Below the pieces are notes generated by a model. It ran no database searches, was not told the origin of the DNA, and was given only the letters and a program-made list of their open reading frames with translations. This document shows, piece after piece, positions 15,174-25,078 of a stretch of 62,343 nt of DNA. The stretch's first letter is position 1, and the number at the start of each line of letters is the position of its first letter. The DNA comes from Streptomyces sp. Ncost-T10-10d (GTDB lineage: Bacteria > Actinomycetota > Actinomycetes > Streptomycetales > Streptomycetaceae). The stretch covers positions 1-62,343 of the forward strand of contig NZ_FMDF01000156.1 of assembly GCF_900091955.1 (NCBI RefSeq), given 5' to 3'. The position numbers and the translations under genes are program-made.

Positions 15174-16904
15174 TCACGCCTGCCTGTCCCCCGGGGTCCA
15201 CGTCGTCCCGGTGCCGGGATGGTTGAGGCCTTCGTCGAGGGAGCGCACCGAGGGGTGGTGCAGGTCGAACGCCGGGGATTCGGAGCGGATCCGCGGCATC
15301 GTGAGGAAGTTGTGCCGCGGCGGCGGGCAGGAGGTTGCCCACTCCAGCGAACGGCCGTAGCCCCACGGGTCGTCGACCCCTACGTTCTTGCCGTACTTCG
15401 CGGTCTTCCACACGTTGTAGAGGAACGGCAGCATCGACAGGCCGAGCAGGAACGAGGAGATCGTCGAGATCGTGTTGAGCGCGGTGAAGCCGTCTGCGGC
15501 GAGGTAGTCCGCGTATCGACGCGGCATGCCCTCGGCACCCAGCCAGTGCTGCACCAGGAACGTGCCGTGGAAACCCACGAACAGCGTCCAGAACGTGATC
15601 GTGCCGAGCCGCTCGTCCAGCATCTTGCCGGTGAACTTCGGCCACCAGAAGTGGAATCCGGCGAACATCGCGAAGACCACGGTGCCGAAGACGACGTAGT
15701 GGAAGTGCGCGACGACGAAATAGGAGTCCGAGACGTGGAAGTCCAACGGGGGCGACGCCAGGATCACACCGGTCAGACCACCGAAGAGGAAGGTGACCAG
15801 GAAGCCGATCGACCAGAGCATCGGCGTCTCGAAGGACAGCGATCCCTTCCACATCGTGCCGATCCAGTTGAAGAACTTCACACCGGTCGGTACCGCGATG
15901 AGGAAGGTCATGAACGAGAAGAACGGCAACAGCACACCGCCGGTGACGTACATGTGGTGCGCCCACACGGTCGCCGACAGCCCGGCGATCGCGATCGTCG
16001 CACTGATCAGACCGATGTAGCCGAAGATCGGTTTGCGGCTGAAGACCGGAATGATCTCAGTGACGATCCCGAAGAACGGCAGTGCGATGATGTACACCTC
16101 CGGGTGACCGAAGAACCAGAAGAGGTGCTGCCAGAGCAGGGCGCCACCATTGGCCGGGTCGAAGACGTGTGCACCGAACTTGCGGTCCGCCTCCAGCACC
16201 AGCAGGGCCGCCGCGAGGACCGGGAAGGCCAGCAGGACCAGCACAGCGGTCAGCAGGACGTTCCAGACGAAGATCGGCATGCGGAACATCGTCATGCCGG
16301 GAGCGCGCAGGCAGATGATCGTGGTGATGAAGTTGACCGAACCGAGGATCGTGCCGAAGCCGGAGAAGGCCAGACCCATGATCCACATGTCGCTGCCGAT
16401 GCCCGGCGAGCGGACCGCGTCGGTCAGCGGGGAATAGGCGAACCAACCGAAGTCGGCCGCACCGCTCGGGGTGAGGAAGCCGGCCACCACGATGATCGAG
16501 CCGAAGAGGTACAGCCAGTACGCGAACATGTTCAGCCGCGGGAACGCCACATCGGGCGCGCCGATCTGCAGCGGCATGATCCAGTTCGTGAATCCGGCGA
16601 AGAGCGGCGTCGCGAACATCAGCAGCATGATCGTGCCGTGGATCGTGAACGCCTGGTTGAACTGCTCGGGCGAGACGATCTGGATTCCGGGACGGGCCAA
16701 CTCGGCGCGCATGACCAGGGCCAGCACGCCGCCGACGATGAAGAAGGCGAACGAGGTGACCAGGTACAGCGTGCCGATCGTCTTGTGGTCGGTGGTGGTC
16801 AGCCACTTGATGACGACGTTTCCCGGTTCCTTGGCCCGGACCGGAAGCTCGTTCGCGTACGCCTCCTCTTCCTCGGCTGCCCCTGTTGTACCCGTCGTCG
16901 TCAC
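15174..16904 (-). CDS. ctaD: cytochrome c oxidase subunit I (aa3-type), stand-alone paralogue
   Basis: A 576-residue haem-copper oxidase subunit I with 12 predicted membrane segments. Haem a and a3-CuB ligands are present: 'TIHGTIMLLMF' (low-spin haem His), 'WFFGHPEVYI' (CuB His with the adjacent Tyr for the His-Tyr cross-link), 'VWAHHMYV' (the CuB His pair) and 'VVAHFHYVVFG' (the two haem ligands). The start is the GTG at 16904, with AAGGAG seven bases before it. Unlike the main cta-qcr cluster, no subunit II/III or bc1 genes are nearby. It is therefore a second, orphan CtaD, perhaps an alternative catalytic subunit swapped into the supercomplex under particular conditions. Confidence 0.93.
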   Translation of the reverse strand: MTTTGTTGAAEEEEAYANELPVRAKEPGNVVIKWLTTTDHKTIGTLYLVTSFAFFIVGGVLALVMRAELARPGIQIVSPEQFNQAFTIHGTIMLLMFATPLFAGFTNWIMPLQIGAPDVAFPRLNMFAYWLYLFGSIIVVAGFLTPSGAADFGWFAYSPLTDAVRSPGIGSDMWIMGLAFSGFGTILGSVNFITTIICLRAPGMTMFRMPIFVWNVLLTAVLVLLAFPVLAAALLVLEADRKFGAHVFDPANGGALLWQHLFWFFGHPEVYIIALPFFGIVTEIIPVFSRKPIFGYIGLISATIAIAGLSATVWAHHMYVTGGVLLPFFSFMTFLIAVPTGVKFFNWIGTMWKGSLSFETPMLWSIGFLVTFLFGGLTGVILASPPLDFHVSDSYFVVAHFHYVVFGTVVFAMFAGFHFWWPKFTGKMLDERLGTITFWTLFVGFHGTFLVQHWLGAEGMPRRYADYLAADGFTALNTISTISSFLLGLSMLPFLYNVWKTAKYGKNVGVDDPWGYGRSLEWATSCPPPRHNFLTMPRIRSESPAFDLHHPSVRSLDEGLNHPGTGTTWTPGDRQA

Positions 16905-17101
16905 CGGGACGCTCCTTCGATTGTCGTTCGCGAGTGGACTGAGCACCCGGCAGGGGCGCCGCCTCCACCGGCCGGCCGACAGGCCGAACCCGCGCGCGTC
17001 ACGCCAGATTCCAGGTGCAGCAAATCAGTCGCAGGGCCACTATGTGCGGCCCTGCGCCCGCCGTCGCGTGACTTTCACTCGTCAGGGCGTCCTGAGGTCC
17101 G

Positions 17102-17132
17102 GGCCTCGGCCCGCTCGCACAGGGCCGAGGCC
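17102..17132. terminator. perfect 11-bp hairpin upstream of ctaD
   Basis: GGCCTCGGCCC (17102-17112) and GGGCCGAGGCC (17122-17132) form a perfect 11-pair stem with a 9-base loop. It lies in the gene-free 355 bases between the SDR stop and the ctaD start. It would insulate ctaD from SDR transcription, or act in the ctaD leader if transcription starts further upstream. No coding sequence is seen in 16905-17259. Confidence 0.5.
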
Positions 17133-17218
17133 GGTGCGGACCTGCGCATCGGTGCGGACGTCTTGCAGCAGTCCGAACTCCCGCACGGTCCAACGCTGTT
17201 ACCGCAGAATCCCGTGAA

Positions 17219-17246
17219 CGCCCGGACCGGTGACCGGTCCCGGGCG
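17219..17246 (-). terminator. terminator hairpin after the SDR gene
   Basis: Arms CGCCCGGACCGGT and ACCGGTCCCGGGCG (17219-17246) pair with a single bulge. The hairpin lies 14 bases past the SDR stop at 17260 on the minus strand. Confidence 0.6.
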
Positions 17247-17259
17247 ACCCGGCTGTCGC

Positions 17260-17997
17260 TCAGGCCAGCCCGCCCGTCGCGCGCACGTTCTGGCCCGTGA
17301 TCCACCGACCGTCGTGGCCGGCCAGGAAGGCCACCACATCGGCCACATCGGAGGGTTCGCCCAATCGGCCGAGGGGGGTCATACCGGCGACTGCCTCAAG
17401 GGCCTGCGGCTGGTTGGTTCCGCGCAGCAGATCGGTGTCGGTCGCGCCGGGCGAGACGGTGTTGACCGTGATCCCGCGCGCTCCGAGTTCATGTGCGGCA
17501 ATGGTGGTGAGTTGCTCGACCGCACCCTTGCTGGCGGCGTATGCGGAGATGCCAGGACCCGGCCGCACGGTGTTCGCCGTGGAGATGTTCACGATGCGGC
17601 CGCCGTCGCGCATCCGCCGGGCCGCATGGCGGATCGTCATGAAGACCGCTCTGGTGTTGACCGTCATCACCTTGTCGAACACCGCCGGGTCGGTGTCCGC
17701 GATGAGGGACGGGGTGAGGCACAGTGCGGCGTTGTTCACCAGGATGTCCAGGCCGCCCAGCTGTGTCTCGGCGGCTTCCATCAGCTGTTCCGGCGCATCC
17801 GGGTCCGCGAGATCGAGCCGGACGGCCCAGGCCTTGCCTCCGTTGTCCTGCACCGTGCGGACGACCTCTTCGGCCGCGTCGTCGCTGGTGGCGTAGTTGA
17901 AGACCACATGGGCCCCGTCTCGGCACAGTCGCTCGACGATCGCGCGGCCGATGCCCCGCGACCCTCCGGTGACCACCGCATTCCTGCCTGTCAGCAC
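17260..17997 (-). CDS. SDR family oxidoreductase
   Basis: A 245-residue classical short-chain dehydrogenase/reductase. The NADP(H) site 'VVTGGSRGIGRAI' is at the N-terminus, then come 'DILVNNAAL' (NNAG-type motif) and 'GRIVNISTA' (catalytic Ser region). The catalytic Tyr and Lys follow as 'AYAASKGAVEQL', and 'VSPGATDTDL' and the 'WITGQNVRATGG' end complete the fold. All active-site residues are in place. The substrate is unknown. The start is the GTG at 17997, behind GGAGGGGGAGAG. The gene appears monocistronic, with a hairpin after the stop. Confidence 0.9.
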   Translation of the reverse strand: MLTGRNAVVTGGSRGIGRAIVERLCRDGAHVVFNYATSDDAAEEVVRTVQDNGGKAWAVRLDLADPDAPEQLMEAAETQLGGLDILVNNAALCLTPSLIADTDPAVFDKVMTVNTRAVFMTIRHAARRMRDGGRIVNISTANTVRPGPGISAYAASKGAVEQLTTIAAHELGARGITVNTVSPGATDTDLLRGTNQPQALEAVAGMTPLGRLGEPSDVADVVAFLAGHDGRWITGQNVRATGGLA

Positions 17998-18128
17998 GGT
18001 CTCTCCCCCTCCAGGAGCAGTTGATCCGGGTCATTCGAACCTACCGGCACAGCTGCTCCCTGTAAGCGATTGCGCGCAGAACCGTCGGCGCCGGCCGAGC
18101 GTCTTCGCTGCAGGCTCGGGACACGGAA

Positions 18129-18162
18129 CCGCCCCGGCCGGGCAAAGTGCCGACCGGGGCGG
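18129..18162 (-). terminator. terminator hairpin after isocitrate dehydrogenase
   Basis: Nine-base arms CCGCCCCGG (18129-18137) and CCGGGGCGG (18154-18162), extended inward by three further pairs past a mismatch, lie 49 bases after the idh stop. This is a strong candidate rho-independent terminator of the usual U-poor streptomycete type. Confidence 0.65.
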
Positions 18163-18210
18163 GAGGGGTGAGGGGGGTGCCGGGATGCGCCCCCTTCCGC
18201 GACTGTCTCG

Positions 18211-20433
<2,223 letters not shown>

Positions 20434-20463
20434 CCTGTGCTCCGCTCCACGTCTGCAACATTG

Positions 20464-20481
20464 CTTGACATCAAGATATCT
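20464..20481. promoter_or_regulatory. overlapping palindromes upstream of idh
   Basis: CTTGACATCAAG (arms CTTGA/TCAAG, 20464-20475) overlaps a second palindrome, AGATATCT (20474-20481), in an otherwise GC-rich region 31-48 bases before the idh GTG. The position fits an operator or the core promoter. I cannot name the regulator. Confidence 0.4.
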
Positions 20482-20548
20482 CGTGATCGCGGCCGACTCG
20501 ACAGGGCCCTGCCCCCTGCTTCGGCAGGAGCCGCCACGGGCGCCGGGT

Positions 20549-21595
20549 TCAGGGACGCCCCGACGGCGGGACTTCCTCCCCGGGCGGCACCGGACCGGGC
20601 GGGGTGCCGTCGCCGAACGGGCGTCCGCCCAGCTCAGCCCGGTGGTGCGGGGTCAGCCAGCCCGACAGATCGGGGCCGACGGGCACGATGCCGGTGGGGT
20701 TGATGCCCGTGTGGACCCGGTAGTAGTGCTGCTTGATGTGGCGAAAATCGACCGTGTCGCCGAAACCCGGGGTCTGGTACAGGTCTCTGGCGTACGCCCA
20801 CAGGACACGGTCCTCGGCCAGCTTCGAACGGTTGCACTTGAAGTGTCCGTGGTAGACGGCGTCGAAGCGCACCAGTGTGGTGAACAGCCTGATGTCGGCT
20901 TCGGTGAGGGATTCGCCGACGAGATAGCGCCGGTCCGCGAGACGCTCGGACACCAGGTCCAGGCGGCCGAACACATCCTGGTAGGCGGCCTCGTATTCGG
21001 ACTGCTGCGCCGCGAAGCCCGCGCGGTACACGCCGTTGTTGACATCGTGATAGATGCCCTGCATGACCTCGTCGATCTCGTCACGCAGGGCCTCGGGATA
21101 CAGGTCGGGGGCGCCCTGCCGGTGCAGCGCGGTCCACTCGGTCGCGAAGTCCGGCGTGATCTGCTGGAAGTCGTTGGTGACGAGTCTGCCGCTGGGTACG
21201 TCGACGATCGCGGGCACGCTGACCCCGCCGGGGTGGTCCCGCTCCCGTGCGTCGTACGCCTCGCTCAGATAGCTGATGCCGAGCACCGGGTCCCTGCCGC
21301 CCTCGTCCAGGGTGAAGCGCCAGCTGCGGTCGTCCTGAATCGGATCGGCGACGGCCAGCGAGAGGGCGCTCTCCAGGCCGAGGAGCCGCCGGGACACGAG
21401 TGCGCGGCTCGCCCACGGGCAGGCGCGGCTGACAACCAGCCGGTAGCGGCCGGCCTCGACGGGCCAGCCGTCCCGGCCGTCGGCGGTGATGCGGTCGGCG
21501 AAATGACTCCTGGACCGTTTGAAGGCCTTGTGCCCGTACGCCGCGTTGCTATCGGTCCCTGCGCTGGTGGTCGCGCTCCTCTCGCTCTCCTTCAT
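20549..21595 (-). CDS. glutathionyl-hydroquinone reductase-like (GST Omega/Xi) protein
   Basis: A 348-residue protein of the YqjG/ECM4 (Xi-class) glutathione transferase family. The thioredoxin-fold domain carries 'VVSRACPWASRALV' with the catalytic Cys59 in the CPWA motif. 'GVSVPAIVDVPSGRLVTNDFQQI' (cis-Pro and substrate loop) and a C-terminal helical domain with 'ADIRLFTTLVRFDAVYHGHFKCN' follow. These enzymes reductively remove glutathione from hydroquinones. Streptomycetes use mycothiol, so the thiol partner may differ. The start is the ATG at 21595, with AGGGAGA five bases upstream. It overlaps the stop of the MFS gene (ATGA), so the two are co-translated; transport plus reduction of quinone-like toxic compounds is a reasonable inference. 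Confidence 0.85.
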   Translation of the reverse strand: MKESERSATTSAGTDSNAAYGHKAFKRSRSHFADRITADGRDGWPVEAGRYRLVVSRACPWASRALVSRRLLGLESALSLAVADPIQDDRSWRFTLDEGGRDPVLGISYLSEAYDARERDHPGGVSVPAIVDVPSGRLVTNDFQQITPDFATEWTALHRQGAPDLYPEALRDEIDEVMQGIYHDVNNGVYRAGFAAQQSEYEAAYQDVFGRLDLVSERLADRRYLVGESLTEADIRLFTTLVRFDAVYHGHFKCNRSKLAEDRVLWAYARDLYQTPGFGDTVDFRHIKQHYYRVHTGINPTGIVPVGPDLSGWLTPHHRAELGGRPFGDGTPPGPVPPGEEVPPSGRP

Positions 21596-23106
21596 GGCGT
21601 TCTCCCTACGGACGGACTGCGGACGGACCGGTGTGTACGACTCCTGCTGCGACGCTCCCCGCGCACATCTGCCAGCCCGATGAGCAGAGCGACCAGGACG
21701 AAGGCGACCGCGACGAGGAGCCCGTGGTCGTACGCGACGGCCCACCCGCCGCCGCCCAGTTGGGCGAAGAACATCGAGCCGACCGCGGCGATCCCGATCG
21801 CCGACCCGACGCGCTGGCCGGTCTGGAGAGTTCCGCCGGCGCTCCCCGCCCTGGCCACCGGGACTCGGGAGAGGGTCAGTGTCTGGTTCGGGGCGATGAC
21901 CAGGCCGCTGCCCAGACCCCCCAGCAGCAGCGGGGCCACCATCGCCCACCCCGCGCCCCGCCCCGGCACCAGATGCACAGCCAGCGCCGTGGCCGCCAGC
22001 CCCACGGCCACCGTGGTCAGCCCGGCTACGACGAGGGGGCGCCCGAATCGGCCGACCATTCGGCCGCCGGGGCTCGCCGCGACGGCCGCGCCCAGTGCGA
22101 AGGGTGTGATGGCGAGTCCCGCCTGCAGGGCGGAGTAGTGCAGTCCGCTCTGCAGGTAGAGCGTGGTGATGAAGAAGATCGAGGTGAATCCGGCGAAGTA
22201 CATCAGGCTCAGCAGACAGCCCAGCCAGTAGGAGCGGACCCGGAAGAGCGACAGGTCGACGACCGGTTGCGTGCCGCGTCTGCCGCAGCGGGATTCCCAG
22301 CCGACAAAGAGGGCGAGCAGCGCCGCGGCCACAGCGATCAGCAGCCACTTCCGGTTGCCGGGCCACTGCTGCGACTGCACGAAGGGCAGCAGCAGAGCCA
22401 GTACACCCGTGCCGAGCAGCAGCACGCCGAGGGGGTCGAGGTCACGCAGGCGCACCCGGCCGGCCGAGGGGGTGTCCGGAAGCAGGCGCCGGGCAAGCAG
22501 AAGGCAGACGGCGCCGAGCGGCAGATTGACGTAGAACACCCAGCGCCACCCCTCCTCGGAACCGGCCGCCTGGATCAGCAGGCCACCGGCGAGCGGGCCG
22601 ACAGCGGTGGAGATGGCGACCACGGTGCCGAACATGCCGAAGGCCCGGCCGCGCTCCTGGCCGGAGAACATCTGCTGGATCAACGCGGAGATCTGTGGCG
22701 AGATCAGTCCCCCGGCGAGGCCCTGCACCAGACGGGCGACCACCAGCCAGAGGCTGGACTGAGCGGCTCCGCAGGCTGCTGATGCCAGGGTGAACAGGGC
22801 GAGCCCGGCCATGAACACCGCGCGGCGTCCCCGCGCGTCACCGAGCCGTCCCGCGGGGATCAGGAACAGGCCGAAGGCGAGCGAGTACCCGGAGAGGACC
22901 CACTGCAGGTCGGACTCCGGGGTGTGGAGCCCTTCCCGGATCGACGGCAGGGCGACATTGACGATGGATACGTCCAGCAGGGTCATGAACCCCGCGATCA
23001 GACACACCGCGAGCGCCTGCCACCGGCGCGGGTCGGGGGTGCCGGGGCCGGGGGCCGAGTGAGCATCCCACCCCGCAGCGCCCCAGTGAGCTGCACTCTC
23101 TGCCAT
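21592..23106 (-). CDS. MFS multidrug exporter, DHA2 (EmrB/QacA) family
   Basis: A 504-residue major facilitator with 14 predicted membrane segments, the DHA2 drug:H+ antiporter type. Signature text includes 'FMTLLDVSIVNVALPSIRE' in helix 1, 'LGDARGRRAVFMAG' (motif A), 'LVVARLVQGLAGGLISP' and 'AVGPLAGGLLIQ' (motif C). A short basic tail ends the protein. The start is the ATG at 23106, with only a weak AGGG upstream; an N-terminal cytoplasmic stretch of about 30 residues precedes helix 1. The gene overlaps the downstream glutathionyl-hydroquinone-reductase-like gene by four bases. Substrate is unknown. Confidence 0.9.
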   Translation of the reverse strand: MAESAAHWGAAGWDAHSAPGPGTPDPRRWQALAVCLIAGFMTLLDVSIVNVALPSIREGLHTPESDLQWVLSGYSLAFGLFLIPAGRLGDARGRRAVFMAGLALFTLASAACGAAQSSLWLVVARLVQGLAGGLISPQISALIQQMFSGQERGRAFGMFGTVVAISTAVGPLAGGLLIQAAGSEEGWRWVFYVNLPLGAVCLLLARRLLPDTPSAGRVRLRDLDPLGVLLLGTGVLALLLPFVQSQQWPGNRKWLLIAVAAALLALFVGWESRCGRRGTQPVVDLSLFRVRSYWLGCLLSLMYFAGFTSIFFITTLYLQSGLHYSALQAGLAITPFALGAAVAASPGGRMVGRFGRPLVVAGLTTVAVGLAATALAVHLVPGRGAGWAMVAPLLLGGLGSGLVIAPNQTLTLSRVPVARAGSAGGTLQTGQRVGSAIGIAAVGSMFFAQLGGGGWAVAYDHGLLVAVAFVLVALLIGLADVRGERRSRSRTHRSVRSPSVGRTP

Positions 23107-23210
23107 GGCTCGCACCCTAGGACCAAGGGCCCCGATACTCATCCCGGCAGGGCCGCGACGGCGGTTTTCCGGCATCCGTTTCAGTGGACGGGAGGCATCG
23201 CACGCAGGCC

Positions 23211-23241
23211 ACGGCCGTGCCCCGGGGGAGGACACGGCCGT
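23211..23241 (-). terminator. terminator hairpin after the nitrate operon
   Basis: Arms ACGGCCGTG (23211-23219) and CACGGCCGT (23233-23241) form a perfect 9-pair stem. It lies about 80 bases past the narK stop and before the MFS gene on the same strand, so it separates the two operons. Confidence 0.55.
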
Positions 23242-23318
23242 CGACGGTCCGCACGGGCTCCGGGCCGTGGCGTTCGAGAGCCGGTCGGCCGGACGCGCCG
23301 TTCGCAGCGGTGGTGCGG

Positions 23319-24677
23319 TCACACCCCCGGCAGGCGGTGCGCGGACCGTCGCAGGTAGAAGGCCCAGGTCACCACCAGACAGAGGCCGTAGTACCCGAGG
23401 AACGCCAGATAGGCGGCCTGTCCGTTGTGTGTCTCCAGGAAGGACTGCCGGAAGGCCAGATTGACCAGCACTCCGCCGAAGGCGCCGATCGCCCCGGCCA
23501 CCCCGATCAGTGCCGTGGTCTGCCGCCGCGACCTCCGCTCGGCCTCGGCCGGCGACGTGCCGCCCGCGATTTCGGCCCGCGCCCTGGCCCGGAAGATCGC
23601 CGGGATCATCTTGTACGTCGACCCGTTGCCCGCCCCGCTGAGCACGAAGAGGGCGACGAACCCGCACAGGAAGAGCGCCAGCGAGTGCTGCCGGGACGCC
23701 GCCAGCACCGTGCCCGCGCCCAGCGCCATCGCCGCGAAGGTCCAGAAGGTCACCCGGGCGCCGCCGAACCGGTCCGCCAGCAGCCCGCCCGCCGGGCGGG
23801 AGAGCGAGCCGAGCAGTGGACCGAGGAAGGTGAGGGAGGCCGCCTTCACCGGGGTGTCGAACTGCTCATGGAACTGCACCTGGAGGACCTGACCGAAGGC
23901 GAAGCCGAAGCCGATGAACGAGCCGAAGGTACCGATGTAGAGCACCGACATCACCCAGCTGTGCGCGTCTCCCAGCACCTCGCGCATCGCTCCGCGTTCG
24001 TTGCGCGCGCCTGCGAGGTTGTCCATCCGCAGCGCCGCGCCGAGCGCAGCCAGTACGATCAGCGGCAGATAGACCAGCACCAGCAGGCGTGGGTGGCCGG
24101 CGCCCGCGGTGGCCAGCACCAGCAGGCCGAGCAGCTGCACCACCGGTACCCCGAGGTTGCCGCCGCCCGCGTTCACACCCAGGGCCCAGCCCTTGAGGCG
24201 CTGCGGGTAGAAGGCGTTGATGTTGGCCATCGAGGAGGCGAAGTTGCCGCCGCCCACCCCGGCCACGGCGGCCACCGCGAGCAGCGTGCCGTACGAGACG
24301 CCGGGCCGCAGCACGATTCCGGCCAGCACGGTCGGCACGAGCAGCAGCAGGGCGCTGAAGACGGTCCAGTTGCGCCCGCCGAAGCGCGCCACCGCAAAGG
24401 TGTACGGGATGCGCAGCACCGAGCCGAGTGCGGTGGGCACGGCGGTGAGCATGAACTTGCCGGCCGCGTCGATGTGGTACTCCGGGCCGAGGAAGAGCAC
24501 CAGCACCGACCACAGGCTCCAAATGGAGAAGCCGATGTGCTCGCTGAGGACCGAGTAGACCAGGTTGCGCCGGGCGATCCGGGCGCCCGCCAGGCTCCAG
24601 AAGTCGGTGTCCTCGGGATCCCAGTCCTTGATCCGGCGGGTGCCGGCATCGGCGGCGGTCGCGGTGACGCTGCTCAT
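23319..24677 (-). CDS. narK: nitrate/nitrite transporter, NarK family
   Basis: A 452-residue MFS protein of the nitrate/nitrite porter family with 12 predicted membrane segments. The nitrate signature regions are recognisable: 'AGVGGGNFASSMANINAFYPQRLKGWALGVNAGGGNLGVP' (first NS motif, Gly-rich with the Asn cluster) and 'GAGNGSTYKMIPAIF' (second NS motif). It probably imports nitrate and may export nitrite. The start is the ATG at 24677, which shares its first base with the nirD stop (TGATG). GGAGG lies seven bases upstream, inside nirD. It is the last gene of the nasA-nirBD-narK operon. Confidence 0.92.
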   Translation of the reverse strand: MSSVTATAADAGTRRIKDWDPEDTDFWSLAGARIARRNLVYSVLSEHIGFSIWSLWSVLVLFLGPEYHIDAAGKFMLTAVPTALGSVLRIPYTFAVARFGGRNWTVFSALLLLVPTVLAGIVLRPGVSYGTLLAVAAVAGVGGGNFASSMANINAFYPQRLKGWALGVNAGGGNLGVPVVQLLGLLVLATAGAGHPRLLVLVYLPLIVLAALGAALRMDNLAGARNERGAMREVLGDAHSWVMSVLYIGTFGSFIGFGFAFGQVLQVQFHEQFDTPVKAASLTFLGPLLGSLSRPAGGLLADRFGGARVTFWTFAAMALGAGTVLAASRQHSLALFLCGFVALFVLSGAGNGSTYKMIPAIFRARARAEIAGGTSPAEAERRSRRQTTALIGVAGAIGAFGGVLVNLAFRQSFLETHNGQAAYLAFLGYYGLCLVVTWAFYLRRSAHRLPGV

Positions 24678-25078
24678 CAGCACGCCTCCGCAAGCCTTGC
24701 CGCGACCACGCGCACCGGCCAGACCCTGAGGTGGGCCGTGGCGCCGTCGGGGGCGTGGTCCTCGTCCAGGCAGCGTCCGGTGCGCAGGTCGAAAGCCTGC
24801 TTGAGCATAGGCGAGATCACCACCGGTACGCTCCCCCGGCTGCCGAGCAGGCCGCGCGAGATGACGTGGGCGCCGCTGAACGGGTCGCGGTTCGCCAGCG
24901 CGTGCACCGCGCCACCGCGTTCGCTGAAGACCGCCACTTGTTCGCCCTGCGGGCCGACGAGCACCGCGATACCGCGCCCCGGGAGCAGGTCCTGGTACCG
25001 GCAGACCGGTGTCCATGCCCGGCCGTCGTCGATCTCCACCGTGTACTCGGCGTTCTCGGGCGGATTGGCCTCGCTCAT
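24677..25078 (-). CDS. nirD: assimilatory nitrite reductase small subunit
   Basis: A 133-residue NirD subunit of NADH-dependent assimilatory nitrite reductase. It has the Rieske-like fold ('WTPVCRYQDLLPGRGIAVLVG', 'VFSERGGAVHALANRDPFSGAHVISRG', 'VISPMLKQAFDLRTGRCLDED'), and the four Rieske cluster ligands are absent, as is normal for NirD. It acts with NirB to reduce nitrite to ammonium. The ATG at 25078 overlaps the nirB stop (ATGA), and its own stop overlaps the narK start, so the three are tightly coupled. Confidence 0.92.
   Translation of the reverse strand: MSEANPPENAEYTVEIDDGRAWTPVCRYQDLLPGRGIAVLVGPQGEQVAVFSERGGAVHALANRDPFSGAHVISRGLLGSRGSVPVVISPMLKQAFDLRTGRCLDEDHAPDGATAHLRVWPVRVVAARLAEAC

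Noticed and set aside
13222..15360. Long plus-strand open frame opposite the NADH dehydrogenase and ctaD end
   Set aside because: It is antisense to two clear genes, has His/Gly/Arg-rich random composition, and its openness is explained by GC-rich third positions.
15108..17300. 730-codon plus-strand open frame opposite ctaD
   Set aside because: Very Asp/Arg/Glu/Gln-rich text mirroring ctaD codons; no domain or start context.
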